Of a stretch of DNA of 64,000 nt, positions 23,691-36,639 are shown piece by piece. Source of the DNA: Eopsaltria australis. Its lineage: Eukaryota; Chordata; Aves; Passeriformes; Petroicidae. The notes under the pieces were generated by a model that did no database searches, was not told the origin of the DNA, and was given only the letters and a program-made list of their open reading frames with translations. The translations under genes and the position numbers were made by a program. The stretch covers positions 868,001 to 932,000 of the forward strand of contig JAVTVJ010000297.1 of the NCBI GenBank assembly GCA_034509425.1, in the 5' to 3' direction. How positions within the stretch are numbered: the first letter of the stretch is position 1; each line of letters opens with the position of its first letter.

Positions 23691-23969
23691 TTTTTTATTG
23701 AGTTATTGTTTTGAGGGTTTTAAAAAAAAATTCTAAAAGTCATGCAGAAATCTGTGATTTTAGCTGTTCTTCCTCTCCCAGCGATGAAGACTCTACCACT
23801 TCCCTGGGCACCCTGTTCCAATTCTTGGCAACCCTTTCAATGAAGAAATTTTTCCTGAAATTCAACTTAAATACCTTCATTTATTTTTTATTTACCTTGA
23901 GCTACTATTTTGAGGATTTTTAAAAACATTTATGAAACCCATGCAGAAATCCATGATTTTAGCTCTTCT
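23604..23969. repeat. Tandem duplication of a CR1 edge plus flanking unique DNA
   Basis: Copy 1 (23604-23770) and copy 2 (23789-23969) both run GACTCTACCACTTCCCTG, then GAAATTTTTCCT, ATACCTTCA, ATTTTGAGG and ATGCAGAAATC, to GATTTTAGCT. Copy 2 keeps the CR1 segment GGGCACCCTGTTCC, which copy 1 lacks, so offset grows from 185 to about 199 bp. Copy 2 is closer to a usual CR1 at that point. Confidence 0.95.
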
Positions 23970-26900
23970 GAAAGGTTTTTGCATCCACGATAATGAAATT
24001 TATAACTCTCCAGCTCTTTGGAAACTCTTAGTAGATCACAAGGCACAGGTAGCTGGTGTTGCTGCCTCTGTTGGAGGTGAGATCAGGATTTCCTGGATGG
24101 AACTGGGAAATTCCTGAGCACTGGAAGCTTTTGGGATAATAAACAGCCATGTCAGTGTTTAACACTAGCCAAAAGCACTGGAGACCAGACTGAACTCATT
24201 TTACCAGTAGTTTGTGTAATTAAACATTTTCACCAGCATGGAAAGTCATGGCTTGATTTTCAAGTAATTCACTTGACAAATATCAGATGTTAAAATAATT
24301 CAAGCTTGACCATTTCTATTTTATCTCAAGTGGATCCATGAAAACAAACCTCTAGAGTATATCAGATCCATCTATTAATTGACTCCTGGATTTGGAACTA
24401 TTGTGGTCATCCAGCCTGGCCTTTGCATGAGCAGTTGTGGAATTCCACCAAGTAATTCATGCATCCAACAACTCATTTTGGGAGAAATCCATACAAATTG
24501 AAAAGCTTAAGGTGACTTCATGGCTGTTGTAATCTTATTATATAAAAATCTGTGGAACTATGGAAGCTGTTGGTGAACATGGAAAGGGTTACACAGGTAC
24601 AGCTGTTAGGAAGTTATTCCCCAAATTTTTTAAGTCCTCTTGAAGTGATTTTTAATATTTCTAAAAGGGAAAGTATCAAATTTACTACATTTTACTAAAT
24701 CATTTTACATGCTGTAGTGTATATTTATTATTTTGATAACCCCCTCCTGTTTTTCATGTGGTAAATCCCAGTGACGAAAATTCATTGAATCATACATTTA
24801 TTTTTACAGGGAAAATTTTGGTCAAAAATGAATTTTCTTGTCTTTGATTCTCTTAATATATTTTGGAACTTTGCCTGAAATTCTCAGTGACAAAAATTCT
24901 GAAATTATTGTTGAAAGCTACAGTGTGGATCTAAAAAAGATATAATAAGTGTATGTAAAAATAAATGTATTGATTGATCCCTGATTATAATGATGTTATT
25001 ATACATGAAGTTTCTTGTAGTTTAAAAATTTAATCTCTTCTCTTCAAATGATCTCATGTACATGACTTCACCTTTGATCATCTACAGGAATAAAAAACCC
25101 CTTGAAATTAAAAAGGAAGGTAAGTTGGTGTTAGAATCAGAGTTTTAGTGCAATCAAGTATTTACAGGGTCAACTGCTGCAATCCAAAATATTCTGAACT
25201 AGTTCTGAATATATCAAATTAATAAATATATTCATAGAGGGGGGGAAAAAAGTGAAAATTAACCTCTTTCTAGCTAAGGAATCCAACAGGTGCTTTAGAA
25301 AGAGAGCTGATCTTCATGGAAGATATTTTTCAGAACCTAAAAATCCTCTTTTCCCTTTTTCCCATCATCCCCATCCTGCAGAAATCCTCCCAAGCTCGGG
25401 CAGTTTGTTCAGCTTTTCTAGGAGCTTGTGGAGCTTCATTTCAGTGCAGGGCATCCCAAGAGCTTTTCTCTTTGATAATCAATTCTACCTGCATGAACTT
25501 ATTCTTAATGTGAAAATGACCAGTTGGAACATGAGGATGTCATTTTATTGGGATTCAGGTCAATAATTGTATTTATTTTCTTGCCAGGAGAGTCACCTCC
25601 AACATTCAGCAATTTGATCGTTGTGCTTAATTCGTAACAAAATCGGAGTAACCCAGCTCTGAAATGCTTTTGTTCTATGGTTAACTCCTGGTTTTAAATA
25701 ATTTTATGTTATAAAGGCTTCTATTTTCTCCAATTAAACAGAAAAGTTGCTCAGCTCTTCAGCTCTCCAAGGGAAATTGGGAATGATTAAAAAAAAACAC
25801 GTGCTGATGCATCTTTACGACTTAAATCACAACAAACGTATTTATAACATTTAAAGCACCGAGCATCTGTTCTTCCTCTTCCAGGCTGTGTAAACAAGAG
25901 CGCTTTGGCTTCCCCTAAAATATTCCTTTTTTTTTACAAGTCCAACAGTGGTCAGTGACAAGGCATCCTGAATTTAGCTCAGCTTGTTCCAATCAACTTC
26001 AGCCGGAGCGGGATCGCCAAGGGATCGGCGGGAGTCGGGAACAGCGTTTAGCACTTTGCTGACCTTGAGTCCACCTCTTCAAAACTCCTTCTGGAACCAA
26101 GATTTTTTCCAGCCATTTTCAAGTGATTTCTTCCACTTTCTCCAGAGACTGAAACACTTGATTGACCCGTGATGTTCAGTGAAATTCTTGCACTGGAAAA
26201 GGAAAAAATATTGGTAGTCCTGGACATGAAAATGCTCACAAACTCATTTTAAATCTTCAAGAAGTTTTCACCGTATCATCTGCCCAAACTGCTTTACAAC
26301 AGGTATTTGGGATTTCTTTTCATTGTGGAGAAAGATATAGAAACAAACATGAAAAATAGATATTTAATTTTAAAGATGTGATTTTTTTACCTGTATTTTA
26401 GCCTTGTAGATACCACTTTGGCTCATTTGAGAGTAATAACCAGGAAATGATCCCCGAGAACTTCTGCAATGACACCAAGTAAAAAATTAAAGGATGTGAG
26501 GAGATTTTTTTTAAGAAATAAAAGCTTTTAGAGCTGAGATCATGATAAATTATTTCTCAGCATTCCTTAGAAAGAATAATGGAGCTGAAGTTTGTACTGT
26601 GTGTATTGTGTTACTTGATAAATCTCTGGCTCACAGCACCTACATGAAAACAGGATTCCCCAAAGACTTGTCAGGACTCTCTGTTAAAGAAGTTCACACA
26701 GGGAAAGAGTTTTTTTAGTTGTAACTCAGTGTTTTATCTTATATATTTTGCTTAAACTTGGCAGACTTTTTGTCCATCAAAACAAAGGACTTTCAGCTTT
26801 AAATTTTGAATCAGTCCCTGCTGAACCAGCTGAGTGGGAGAAATTATTTGACCACTTTTTTCTGTTAGAAAACCAAGGAAAAGTAAAAAAGGTTTCTTTT

Positions 26901-27924
26901 CACTAAATCACTCAAAAGTATTTTTTTAATATCTAAAGTTTAACCCTTCTTTGAGGAATTTACCTATTAATTCTTTTCCAAATGGCATCAGCAACAAATA
27001 TAAAAGATAAATACACCAAATAAGAAATTCTACAGCAGTAAATGTTTTAGTAGTTGTATCATGGGTAATCATGTTTGATCTTACCTTGCTAATCTGTTCT
27101 CTCAATTCATTAGGCAGAAAGGTTCTCTGTTGAAATGTGCCAAACCAACATCCAAAAATGCAACTTAATTGCACTGAAGTACAATTTTTCTAAAATTCTG
27201 GACCTTGAAAGCCTAAACTCTGTAAGTTTCTTCATATTTCTCTTTATAATAATCCCCTGGAAGAGACTTGGGTTTTGGTTTTTTTGTATATAAAAGAAGT
27301 GGGACCAAACACTGAATTAATGAAAGCTGAAGATGAACATTTGGAAGGTGGGTATGTAGGGTTTCATTCCTTTTAATAATTATGTTTGGGACCCCATTTG
27401 TTTATTCTGTATAATTATCCTGGCTGGATGAATTATTGCTTCCAAGGGATCCATCCAAGCCCTCTGCGTTGCCATTGGCCTCTGGGCACTGGTGAATTCC
27501 AGTGTTAATTTTATTGAGCCTTGGGATTTCCTCCTCCTGGTCACTTTTCCCTGGAAATAAAGTGTGGGGCCTCAGCTGCACCAGATCCCTCCTGCAGCAC
27601 AAGGAACGGGGCATGGCATGGGCAGCATCTATAATTTAATTGTACAGCCTGTGTGTTATTCTCTAATCCCCTCGCTCTGCTGTGTCAGAAAGCAGCACTT
27701 GATGGTCTGGCTGAGTTTCCACGTTCCAGAGGTGATACTGGGTCAGCTCTTAAAAAAACAGATGGAAAAAAAAGGAAGCTGTGCAGTTGCAGAACAGTTC
27801 TGTGCTACAGGCAAGTTCAGCGTGGTGGAGAGAAAGAGGAGTTTTATAGCTCAGGAGAAAATCCTATATCCATCCCAGCCCCGGAATAGGATTCCAGTTT
27901 GGGACCTCGTGGTACAAAAAGTTG
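23970..27924. other. Unique AT-rich non-coding DNA
   Basis: About 4 kb with no recognised transposon, RNA or gene. Open frames are 104 codons or fewer with no domain. Confidence 0.5.
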
Positions 27925-28050
27925 TGCAGCCTTTGGTTTGCTGCTTAATCTGGTTGCTCATCTATCAAATGAGGATATCGATTCTGATCTCTCACCATCT
28001 CCAGCGAGGTTTTTTGGGCTATCTGTGAAGCACCTATAGATCAGTGAGCT
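27925..28050 (+). mobile_element. Possible MIR-type SINE relic
   Basis: GCTCATCTATCAAATGAGGA, then TATCGATTCTGATCTC, GAGGTTTTTTGGGCTATC and TGTGAAGCACC follow the order of the MIR 3' half (TCATCTGTAAAATGGGGATA, then GGGTTGTTGTGAGGAT and TGTAAAGCGC in family knowledge). Diverged, by-eye match. Confidence 0.4.
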
Positions 28051-28249
28051 CTGCAGAGATGCTTTAGAGTGCAAAGTGCTTTTAAATGGTGCAGCTGTGT
28101 GCTGGGCTGGGCTGTGTTTAAGGTTGGTTCACCTAAAGCTGCTCCCTGTTTCGTGCAGACGTGCTCGGGGGCTGGCCGGGCTGCCTTGCAGCAGAGCTGG
28201 CAGAGCCTGCAGGAAAACAGAGCTGGAAAAGTCAATGCAGCTCATGCTC

Positions 28250-28530
28250 AGGTTAAAGGGAAGATTGCATTGTTCTACCTTTAGTTGTAATTCCGAGGGC
28301 CACTCCAGTTCAATGCAGGCTGTATTAATGTGCATCACTTATCCATACACCGAGTCAGTCAATGACTGCATTGATCCAGCGCTGTGTTTTCTTTCAGAGG
28401 ATGCTGCAATGAGGCAATAGAAATCATTAGGGCTTGTGATATTGAAATCCTCTTGGTGCAGGCAGACCTGGAGCTCACATTTCACATACTCTTGCGGCAG
28501 CGCAAGAGCAGTCATGCCTGGAATTTCGAG
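28250..28530. promoter_or_regulatory. Candidate conserved non-coding element
   Basis: High-complexity repeat-free DNA with TGTATTAATGTGCATCACTT, GAGTCAGTCAATGACTGCAT (near-palindromic, AP-1/MAF-like) and GCGGCAGCGCAAGAGC. Inferred from texture only. Confidence 0.35.
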
Positions 28531-28649
28531 TGAAAGTTTGTTTATATTTTTTTTGTTGAGTGAATCTGCTCTGTTTTGTTGCTTTCTTTAACACTCAGGT
28601 TATTTTCCTGAGATAAGTTGTGTACCTGGCAGGCTGGTCTAGGGCAAGA

Positions 28650-28730
28650 AGTCCCTGCCCAAGGCAAGGGGTGGGACTAGAAGGTCTTGAAGGTCCCTTC
28701 CAAGCTAAACCATTCTGTGATTTGATGATT
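28650..28730 (+). mobile_element. CR1 3' terminal fragment, + orientation
   Basis: AAGGTCTTGAAGGTCCCTTC then CAAGCTAAACCATTCTGTGA and TTTGATGATT, the sense CR1 3' end. Only 40 bp separate it from the oppositely oriented next copy. Confidence 0.93.
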
Positions 28731-28769
28731 TTATGTACAGGATGGAATCTTTTCCTTGTGTGTTGGACG

Positions 28770-28885
28770 TGATCCTGGGAATGGCATGGCTTGGGTCAGA
28801 AGGGGCCTTAGGGATCACCTTGTTCCAAGCCCTTCCATGGGCAGGGACACCTTCCACTAGACCAGGTTGCTCAGAGCTCTGGAGT
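28770..28885 (-). mobile_element. CR1 3' terminal fragment, - orientation
   Basis: GGAATGGCATGGCTTGGGTC, then AGAAGGGGCCTTAGGGATCA, CCATGGGCAGGGACACCTTC and CACTAGACCAGGTTGCTCAG. With 28650-28730 it forms an imperfect inverted repeat with 3' ends facing each other. Confidence 0.92.
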
Positions 28886-29109
28886 TTCCTGATAAACCCC
28901 TCTGAAGGTCTCAAACAGCTCTTCCAAAACATCAAAATTATTCAATATCGTCTTCTTGAGGACTCTCACCCTTTCTGTTGTCATCACAAACATTTAAGAG
29001 CGAGCCGTGGCTTTTGAACCTTCGCTTTTCCCAAGCTTTTGCAAATGGCTGGAAGTTTAACAGACTTCCAAAGTTGATACCTTGTTCATTAATAACAGCA
29101 ATCTGTTCA

Positions 29110-29225
29110 TTGCAAAAATGTTTATGAGCCCTTCTTCAGAGGGACAATACAGAGGCACAGAGAAGAAAACAGTTCTAGTTGCAATCTAAGCAAAAAGAAC
29201 CTGTTAGAAGTAGAAAACAGAAGGA
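29110..29225 (-). mobile_element. Possible MIR-type SINE relic
   Basis: ACAGAGGCACAGAGAAGAAA then, further on, TGTTAGAAGTAGAAAACAG resemble the reverse complement of MIR (CTGAGGCACAGAGAGGTTAA, then AGCTAGTAAGTGGCAGAG). Diverged and short. Confidence 0.35.
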
Positions 29226-32200
29226 AATGATGTGACCTTGGTTAACATTATACAGGGCAGTTTCAGCAATCTGCAGCCTCATTATTGTCAGGTTCTTTAG
29301 GATATTCATATAGGGAGAAGGGAAATAATGATCTGCAGTCATGGACATGAATAAGACAACAATCAAAAAGCTGCAAGTTTAATTTGGAGAATATGGCCGA
29401 GGAAGAAAAGGCAGCAGGGAAAACAGAGATGAAATTTGGAGAACACTCCCCCAGTCACCCAAATAAACCCCCACTAAATACACCCAGCAAGCTGTGCTCA
29501 TAAATCCGTGTGCAGGAAGGGCAGTTGTCAACAGGTCGTTCCAATTTTCAAATAAGGTTTGTCCTTGCAGGTTTTCTTCACACCTCTCCTGATGGCTGCA
29601 GGATTAAGACTATAAAAAAAGCAGGTCATGGAAACAAATTGGAAAATGCCAACCCTCCCTCCAGCTTCAAGTTTCCCTTTGAAATACTGTTTTTAAAACA
29701 AAATCTCCCAAGGAGATTGTTGGTGACTTGAGGGGTGGAAGAATTGGGGTATAGATGCTTTAGGAAATGTGTCAGGCTTTTGGGAGGTTATGGAGCTGAT
29801 TCAGCTGATCTGGGTGTATTAGGGGAAATCTCCCTCCTCTACCCCACCTGAGCATGGCAAATATTCCTTTCATTTCCTGCAGCAGACCTGAAGGAGTGTT
29901 ACGAGGTGGCTTTCTCTAGATGATCCTGAGATAAACAGAAACTTTATAAGAAAAGCTGTTCTTCACGGTAACCCCACTGCAATCCCGAGGACTTTTGGGT
30001 AAAGTTCTGATAACACTGGCAAGGAACAAAATGTTACTGAGGGCGGCGGCGTTCAGGTGAAACCCTAACCCCAAACCTTGACCGTTTGTTACCATTAAAG
30101 ACCTCTTGGCACTTCTCACAAGAGCAGAGGTGTGAGCCCTGGTGTCCTGGCCAAATTCCAGCTTGGGTAATTAAATTCTGCTCTCCTAAAATCCCCCCTG
30201 TAGTTCCAGCCGAGTCCAGGATTCCTCATTTCCTCCGCAAAAGCGCGGTACAGAATTGCTTTGTGCTGGTAAACAGCTGCCACAGCTCACCCCAGAGGAA
30301 TTGCTGCAGCTCAGTCCTGGAGCTCTCTCTGTCTCTCCCTCACACACACGAGGGGCACAGCATTGCCCCAGAGCACCCACGAGCATCCCCCCTCCCTGGC
30401 AGTGTGGGATGCAGGAATTCTGCAAAGCACAACCAACCTGCAAAGCAGCCCTGGACCCCATTCCCCTCTCTCAGTCCAATTTTATTAAACCCTGCTCAAC
30501 TTTGACTCCAGCCTAAAATCACCTCGCTATTTCTGAAGAGCAGGGGAGATAAAGCGTTGCTGGTGCTGCTCCCCTTGATTTCTGGATATTGGTCATACCT
30601 GGTAAATGGTTTCATTTTCTTTGCTGAGGAAGAAATCTCGAGTCCACTTCTACTGGGGCTTGTTAAGCTGTTGCCTTGGGGGCCAGTTGATCAGTTGTTA
30701 AGTAGTAAGCAGCTTTGGCAGGCAACAGGCGTAGGATCCCCTGCAGCTACTCCAGCCTGCCCATCCTATCATTCTTCAGAGAGGGAGCAGGGTATTGTCT
30801 TAGAAGTGCAATAATGATAAAATACGGACAGAACCTCTTCATTCCACTTTGCATGCACAGGAATTTTGGTAAACTCATCTGTAGGGACAAATATATAGAT
30901 AAATATTTGCTTGTCAGCAGTGGTTGGGAAAGTCCAGCTGAGGATTTTTTACAGATTTTTTTTTTTTTTAAGATAAATCAGGTGCTCTGAGTGAAAAGGC
31001 TGACTATTGGGGCAGCTGTACTGAGAGCTCCTCAGCTGTTTGTTCTGGCTGTTATCAGCTTCAGTTCCTCATGAAAAATTATGGGAAAATATGGCAGAAC
31101 TCCTAGGCAGGCCACAGAGAGCCAGGCTTGGTGTAGGGTAACCTGCCACGTTTCTATCTGACAGCAAGGAAGTTCTTCAGTCAAAATTTTTTTGAATAAT
31201 TTTATCAAATACCTTATTCTTATTTCCTGCCTTAATTGTTGTATCATATTTGCCTGAAAGGTGTGATATTTTCTGAGCTTTGGGACAAAAATAAAAGCCA
31301 GCTTTGTCATTTCTCTATCTCAGAAACATTTCTGTGCTAGCAGAAATATCTATTTTCCAATCTTTGTGCACACTGAGAAATTTCGTCCGTCTGATTTTTT
31401 CCTTAGCTAAGTACACCGGGAATGATTCAAAGCAAGCTCGACAGATTCCTGCTTTTCACATGCCAGTAGGGTTTTTTAAAATGTATTTTATGCTGGGCTT
31501 ATTTTGTTTGGTTTTTTGGTTGACTGAATTACCTATATTCCTTGAAATGGTGTTTAGTAATTCTCAGCGACTGCAGAGATGCCTACTGGGAAGTGGTCAA
31601 CGGATCACAACAAACCCCACTGACTCCGGGCTCTCCTACTGCTTTAACTCAATTGCACTTTCTTATCCAAAGCCACATCTCTTAGGAAAATCTCAGAAAT
31701 GCTGTTTGCCGTGAAGCATGGTTTTAATATTATCACAGCTATTTGAAAAGACAAAAGATTAGAAAGAGTGTTTGGTGCTGAAGGAAGAAATAGTTCCAAG
31801 GGATGGATTTACCACAAACAAGACTTACATTTGCTGCTAATGTTTGCTCCAGAGTCTGTCTTCAGCTAAATCATTTCCCCCTTGATGTTGGATGTTACTT
31901 CTATGGATATAAAAGGGGGTGGCCATTCCTCATCCCAGCCTTGATCTCCTACAGGCCGTAAATAATTACAGGGAAAATTGTAGCTTGGGATTTATTTATT
32001 TATTTACATTTGCCCTGTATTGGTAATGTATCGTTGGGATTCTAAGCTTGTCAAAAAGTCAGATGAGGAAGTGTGGGCCTGATGATTAAAATACAGACAG
32101 ATTTTAAAGCAAGCTGGATGCAAAAGGGCAAGTCCATGGAACTGTTCCATGAGAAAACCAGGGGCATCCTCAGGAAGGACTATGATCCAGTTATGATTTT

Positions 32201-32852
32201 GCAGCAAGACCTGGGATAGGAGTTGGCTATTTAGTCTAAACAGCTGATATTTGACACCTCTGCCATGACACAAAATAAAAAATAAAAAAAAAATGTTGTT
32301 ATCAATATTTGCCGAAAGGAGATCGGTCAAAACTTTCTGGCAACCACCAGAGTGCAGGTTCTGCACAGCCACAAGCCCAGAGAAATGATGGATTAAGCCC
32401 AGTTCATCCCACAGAGGAATGGATGGGGTTTTATTGACAGGCAGCACCTCCAGCAGGATGGCAAACGCCCCAGGCTCCTGTCTCTGCACACTTGTCTGAA
32501 TTTGCTGCTGGTTTCTCCAAAAATGACCTCCCCTGCCCCTCCTCTTCAGCCAGCTCCTCTACAGAAACACCTTTATCAGGTGGGTAGGGAGGGAGGGGTG
32601 GGTAGGAGATGGAAATGCCTTAGTAAGTAGAGTCTCCAATTAAAATAGTTACTGGCTTTATAGGCAGAGATCTTAATTTCTAAAACAGGATTTTTTGCAG
32701 TGCTTTGCCTTCCTCTGCAGTGACTTTCTCCTGGAGCTGAGTGTTTGTTAGTGGAAACACCACAGCAGTTTGTTCCTTGCCCCACAGGAGACCTCCAGCA
32801 GATCTATCAATTCTCTGCAGCCAAAACATTCACATTCCCTACCTTAGGTCAG
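29226..32852. other. Unique non-coding DNA
   Basis: No recognised transposon over about 3.6 kb. 30060-30075 holds CCCTAACCCCAAACC, too short and imperfect to be telomeric. Open frames up to 161 codons (32004-32489, -) have no domain. Confidence 0.5.
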
Positions 32853-32918
32853 CACAGAATCTTAGAGTGGTTTGGGCTGGAAAGGACCTTAAAGATCACC
32901 TCGTTCCAGCCATGGGGG
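32853..32918 (-). mobile_element. CR1 3' terminal fragment
   Basis: AGTGGTTTGGGCTGGAAAGG then ACCTTAAAGATCACCTCGTT on +. It is the last recognised interspersed repeat before a roughly 10.9-kb repeat-free block. Confidence 0.93.
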
Positions 32919-33599
32919 TTGGAACTGTGCTTCTTCTTTCTTTGTTTGCTTCTTCCTCTGAGAAAAAACCTTCTCTTTTTCATATTTAACACAAAATCAA
33001 GCAAAGAACATTCTCTGGTTCTGTGACTTTATCCCCACTGATGGCAGGGATCACAGTCCAGAAAGCAGCATCCTCTGCAGGTTGGATCTTCAATACATCA
33101 AACGCCAACGTTGGCATTGTTTTGAGAGGGTTAACTAAGATTAATGAGAAAAGAAACATGAAGCCATGGAGGATCAACATTACAAATCAATGGCTGAATA
33201 AATTTCATGTGTATTCCAGCTGTACTTTACCTGGCATGATCCTGATTCTTACGAGTGTATCTTTTATGCTCCTAAATAACCCAGTAGGACAGGAACACTG
33301 CTTCCACTTTAATAATGCTTTATTTAAGCTTTATACAGTAGTCAATGTATTGATTCAGGAGGAATTTGTAGAATAAAAAAAGAATGCTTAATAAGGTACA
33401 AATGAACTCCTCCAGCTTTCTGCGTTCCTCATCCTTAAGGTTTGCAAACTGTAACTCCAGTATTTTAATTCTGGAAAACAAAGTCATTAGAAAATAAACC
33501 CGGACTTGCTGGGAGTCAGAACTTTAGTCTGGATGAAGCAACTTCCCTGAAAGGTGGACTCTTTAAATTCTATCACTTTATCTACAACTCCTAAGAGCA
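32919..33599. other. Unique non-coding DNA
   Basis: Left edge of the repeat-free block. A 117-codon + frame (33023-33376) lacks any domain. Confidence 0.5.
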
Positions 33600-34110
33600 G
33601 ATGAAAAGAGAATGAGTATTTTATTAATTTGTACCTAATTAACGCTCAGAGCTGGGAAATGGCGAATTTGTTGTTAAACTTCTCGACGGGCTTGTCCAGC
33701 TTTGTTTCCTTAATCAAACCCTTGCTATCCTTAACCTGCCTCCCTAAACTGCCGTTTGCGCCGCGGATGCGCCGGAGCCGCGTCCGCGCCGTTAATTACG
33801 CACGCGGAGACAGCGACAAAAGGAGACCTTTTCCATGAAAACGCTCGCACCGGCCAAGCCTCCTAATCAGATTCCAAGGAATTGAACTTGCAGAAAGTTT
33901 GTGCTAGCCTTGTGGATTTTCATTTCAGATGTTGTCAACTCAAGGGCATTTGGACCAATCAATATCTGTCTGTCTTCTCGCACAGAGAAAGTTGGCTATT
34001 AGAAAAGAGAGGCTTAGAGCAGGCTCAGCCAATACCATTAGCCCTTGCCTAAGGGCAGTTGTGGCCGTGTGCCGGGGTAGGCACCTGCCCCCTCCCCTCC
34101 CCCACCATTA
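33600..34110. promoter_or_regulatory. Candidate conserved element with a small CpG-dense core
   Basis: The core at about 33750-33815 has GTTTGCGCCGCGGATGCGCC, GGAGCCGCGTCCGCGCCG and TACGCACGCGG, about a dozen CpGs in 65 bp inside otherwise AT-rich DNA. Flanks carry TACCTAATTAACGCTC, CCTCCTAATCAGATTCC and TTTGGACCAATCAATATC (CCAAT/HNF6-like). No interspersed repeat. Could be an enhancer or a short CpG-type promoter; no transcript evidence. Confidence 0.45.
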
Positions 34111-36639
34111 AGAAGGCCACTGGGGATGTCATTTGGACATAGCGGGCAAAGAGCACTTCTTTATTCTTTCTCTTTTTTACACCCAGACTTCACCAAAAAT
34201 CAATAAATCTGTTCTTTGCTTATTTTCAAAACTTTACTTCAATATAAGCAAGGACTTTCCTTCCAGCTACAAACTCCAGTAGCACCAAGTCAGAGATTTT
34301 TTTTTTTTGTGTGTGTGTGTTATTTTTTATTTTCCTTTCTCTGTTCCAATTTGAGAAATAATTGGAAATAATATCCACTGTTTCTTCTTTTCCCTGCTAA
34401 AGATTTTTTAGAAGAAATACCTTGATCTGCTGACTCTTTTCATGATTCAGCACTTGATTTTTCTCTCCTTGCTCTCCTTTTATTTCTAATGGTTTTATAT
34501 GATCAGGGAGGGAAGTGATACATTTCTTTGTTTCCCAATCAACAAAGTTTTCACCGTATCGAATTAGGTTTCGCTATTTTCTGTGTCCAGGCACTATTAG
34601 TGACACTGCTCTTGATAATTCTTTAAATGTGAAAAGTCACCCTTCAATTTTAAAGCAGCATTTCCATACATGGGAACCAGGAATACATTCTGGGGAGGCA
34701 TCAAGCCCATGCATGAATGCTGGGAGGCTTTTGTTAAAGACAAATTTTTTGAGTCCACTCTTTCTCTGCAATAAGTAAACAAGAAAAGGTAAATTAAAGA
34801 TGATTGAACTCAATAGCTCAGTGACCAAACCAAGTGGCAGTGGGCTTAAGTATGGAGCCTTCAGAGCTTTGAGGATATTAAAAAACCTGCCAGAAATGCA
34901 GGTAAATTGTCACTGGAGGGATATTCATTGAGAAGCTGATGGCAGAGGACAAAGGGAGAAGGTAACAGCAGAAATTGAGTTGATTTGGATGAAAAGAACT
35001 GTAGAGATGGTGCACAAAAAATAACCAACTGAAGAAGCAACCAACCCCCCAGCATAAAACAAAACAAAAAAACAGAAAAACCCCATATGAAACAATTTGG
35101 AGGAAAAATTTAGGAATAAATCTTGAAGACAGAAAGTTGTTGATCAAAACTAGTGGAGGGAGCCAGTGGTAATAATTTCATTTAACAGATGCTACCAGAG
35201 GTCTTCATGCTGAGCTTTTATAGATGCACAAACATAGTCCTTTTGGCTGTGAGAAGTGAGAATATACGAAGTTCCTGAAAACAGGAATATCCAGTCCTCT
35301 GCCAAACAGTCTTGTCACATAATGCATGTGATGGCCAAATTTCATCCCTTCTATTATGGGGTTATATTTATATCAAAAAATTAAGGAGCTTTGTTTAGAT
35401 AAGATGACTTAGATTTACCTCAAATTTAGTAAAGTGGGTTGAGACCCACTGCAGACCTGGCCTGAAACCAGCACCTTGCTGAATTCCTATAAATACAGAA
35501 TGGGAACTTAGGGAATACCACAGGATGAAGATTCTTTTCAGTTGCGTTTGAACCACAGAAATGCAAAGAATTAAAAAGAAAGAGGATCAAACCACATGAA
35601 GGCATGAGTGGAAAAAGGTTGTTCAGGTCATGTTCCACAGAGAAATTCGGCATTTTTTTGGCTATTTCACTCAAATAGCAACCAAAGAATGCTGTTATTA
35701 AATACTGTTCAAATGACTTGCGAGGGCTTTTTAAGGTTCAAAGATTTCCAGCATCCAAAGATGTCACAGATCATTATGTGATGGGGGAACAGGCTGGAAG
35801 TTCAGCCAAGATCCTCTGGAGGTGAGTGATAAAACATCTTGGCTTCTAAGCTGTGGCCAGTTGTGCTGGTTTGAGTTTGAATGGTTTAATTGGCACTTTA
35901 CCTGTTTTAAATCACCAGCAAGATCCACCAGGACAGTCAGGATCAGGAAACCTCCCTCCTCCAAGAGTGATCTAGATTGTGGATGCATTTCCATGAGGAA
36001 AGGGAAGATCCTTGCAACTGGATTCCCCTGGAAGATGTCAGGAATCAAGGAGCAGAGGGAATATTATCCAAGAGAAGGTCAATGAGTAAGTAGGAAAGGG
36101 GCATTTTCCTGAAGATTTCTGTGTGGTTTGTAGCTATAAACAGATTTCATGATAACACAGACTGATTTCTAAAATGTTTATAAATTAACACAATCTTTGG
36201 GTTTGGAACTTTTCCCTCACTTTTTTTTCCTTCTCTTTTTTCCTGTAAAATGCACTAAGTTCAAGTTTTGGGTTCCTCTCTTTCTACCTGGCAGAACTCC
36301 TGCATTTCCAAGTGCTCGTGCTCATCCATTTCCAAGTGCTCCTCCCTGCTGCTTCATTGGAAACAATATTACTGTGCTAAACAACCTCATTTTGGGGTCA
36401 CTTATGGGATTAGTGGTGTTCAAGGGGTGAAGGCCAGGATACTGCACAGTGAAAACCTCCAGTGCAAAGAAAATTTCTTATGAACACTGAAACGGCTGCA
36501 CTTCATTCAAGAAATGCATATGGAAAACAAAATTACACTGGCAAAATTTTATTTACTCTGACATTAAAATGACTTGGTAGGATTTTTTGAGACTGATGGG
36601 TCCAGGGGTAGATTTTGTGGCTATTTGATCTCAAGAGTT
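34111..36639. other. Unique non-coding DNA in the repeat-free block
   Basis: Simple tracts only: T-run followed by GT repeats at 34299-34320 and a 24-bp tandem duplication at 36303-36350 (CATTTCCAAGTGCTC twice). No gene is recognised. Confidence 0.5.
36303..36350. repeat. 24-bp tandem duplication
   Basis: CATTTCCAAGTGCTC starts at 36303 and again at 36327. The second copy ends CTCCCTGCT where the first ends GTGCTCATC. Confidence 0.9.

Noticed and set aside
30060..30076. Telomere-like CCCTAACCCCAAACC
   Set aside because: Fewer than three imperfect units; not an interstitial telomere.
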